From Chryseobacterium indologenes (GTDB lineage: Bacteria; Bacteroidota; Bacteroidia; Flavobacteriales; Weeksellaceae), in assembly GCA_001013295.1 (NCBI GenBank), contig LAZY01000029.1, forward strand, positions 1 through 64,000: a DNA stretch of 64,000 bases, written 5' to 3'. Shown here piece by piece: positions 63,499 to 64,000 of the stretch. Position numbers and translations under genes: made by a program. Each line of letters begins with the position of its first letter. Position 1 is the stretch's first letter. Below the pieces are notes generated by a model. The model saw nothing but the letters and a program-made list of their open reading frames with translations. It was not told the DNA's origin and did not search any database.

Positions 63499-63520
63499 AA
63501 AACCATAAGAACGGGTTTTT
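63499..63520 (+). terminator. Intrinsic terminator
   Basis: AAAACC-N9-GGTTTT with a following T is a short stem, but it is well placed after the small secreted protein gene. Confidence 0.5.
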
Positions 63521-63703
63521 ATCTTTTTGATTTTGATAATTTCTAAAGGTAAATTAAAAATTATTGAAAGAGAATGCTATTTGTGTTCTCTTTCTTGTTT
63601 ATAATTAAATAAATAAGGCCTGTTGATGCATTTTTAGATCGATTCACAGAAATGTAAAACATCCAATATTTTTCCTTAAATTCGCATAAAAATTTTTAAA
63701 GTA

Positions 63704-64000
63704 ATGAATTACGATATTATTGTCATTGGAAGTGGTCCTGGTGGATATGTTACTGCGATCAGAGCAGCACAATTGGGTTTCAAAACCGCAATTATCGAGA
63801 AAGAAAACTTAGGAGGAATCTGCCTGAACTGGGGATGTATTCCAACGAAAGCTTTATTGAAATCTGCTCAGGTTTTTCATTATATCAACCATGCTGAAGA
63901 TTATGGATTAAATAAAGTGGAAGCAAGCTTCGAATTTCCGAATGTGATCCAGAGAAGCCGTGGTGTTGCCAGCAAAATGAGCAAAGGAATCGAATTCTTG
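63704..64000 (+). CDS. lpdA: Dihydrolipoyl dehydrogenase (E3), 5' part
   Basis: The first 99 codons of a flavoprotein disulfide reductase; the window ends inside it. It shows the FAD motif [18 protein letters not shown] and the redox-active Cys pair in [13 protein letters not shown], as in lipoamide dehydrogenases. It would be the E3 of the pyruvate and 2-oxoacid complexes. A variant -7 box TAAATTCG lies at 63677-63684. Confidence 0.93.
   Translation, partial: MNYDIIVIGSGPGGYVTAIRAAQLGFKTAIIEKENLGGICLNWGCIPTKALLKSAQVFHYINHAEDYGLNKVEASFEFPNVIQRSRGVASKMSKGIEFL

Overview
The window reads as an ordinary chromosomal stretch of a low-GC Bacteroidota, most likely a Chryseobacterium or a close relative in the Weeksellaceae. 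The evidence is the family content: OMF/RND/MFP efflux, a TonB receptor, a fused two-domain E1 dehydrogenase, GH109/GH29/GH3 enzymes, a GG-leader bacteriocin-like peptide and AIM24. Promoters also match the Bacteroidota form TTG-N19-21-TAnnTTTG. I see no prophage, integrase, complete IS, rRNA, complete tRNA or CRISPR array. The genus assignment is inference from family recall, not from a search.

Layout. 0-4.4 kb: Lrp/AsnC regulator divergent from an MFS exporter, a metallophosphoesterase and an AraC regulator. 4.6-11 kb: a tripartite RND efflux operon (adaptor, pump, outer-membrane factor) behind a 21-bp-spaced direct repeat, then a DUF2652 protein. 11-16.3 kb: TonB receptor and a periplasmic GH3 glucosidase. 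16.5-20.4 kb: EamA transporter plus metNIQ on the minus strand, preceded by a Met-rich 32-codon ORF and an intrinsic terminator that looks like an attenuator. 20.8-24.4 kb: SDR-MarR operon with tandem palindromic operators, and topoisomerase III. 24.4-24.8 kb: a repeat trap with a decayed tRNA-Ala half. 24.8-29.3 kb: small housekeeping genes, an S9 peptidase and a DNA glycosylase. 29.5-32.9 kb: three overlapping genes (GH109, nucleotidyltransferase, sugar kinase) that form an amino-sugar salvage cassette. 33-46.5 kb: M61 peptidase, AIM24, queA-rlmN, sterol desaturase family, polyprenyl synthase, fused E1, AhpD-like protein and methyltransferase. 46.6-50 kb: HxlR regulator divergent from an Old Yellow Enzyme, a bacteriocin-like peptide boxed by twin terminators, and a C1 peptidase. 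50.3-53.2 kb: ECF sigma factor followed by one protein that joins an anti-sigma-like anchor, a TonB-plug domain and a VWA domain. 53.3-60 kb: a GbsR-like regulator and a long run of membrane, DCC, desaturase, SRPBCC, DUF2071 and TIGR01777 genes. 60-64 kb: alpha-L-fucosidase, a surface protein, a ParB-fold protein, a small secreted protein and the start of lpdA.

The most interesting systems are the envelope/lipid-type operon at 53.3-60 kb with a palindrome repeated at two of its promoters, the sigma/anti-sigma-plug-VWA pair, the Met-rich leader with terminator ahead of the methionine transporter, and several families of short palindromic intergenic elements. These include MITE-like copies near 2.3, 13.6 and 39.8 kb whose hairpin arms covary, and purine/pyrimidine-biased tracts at six or more loci.
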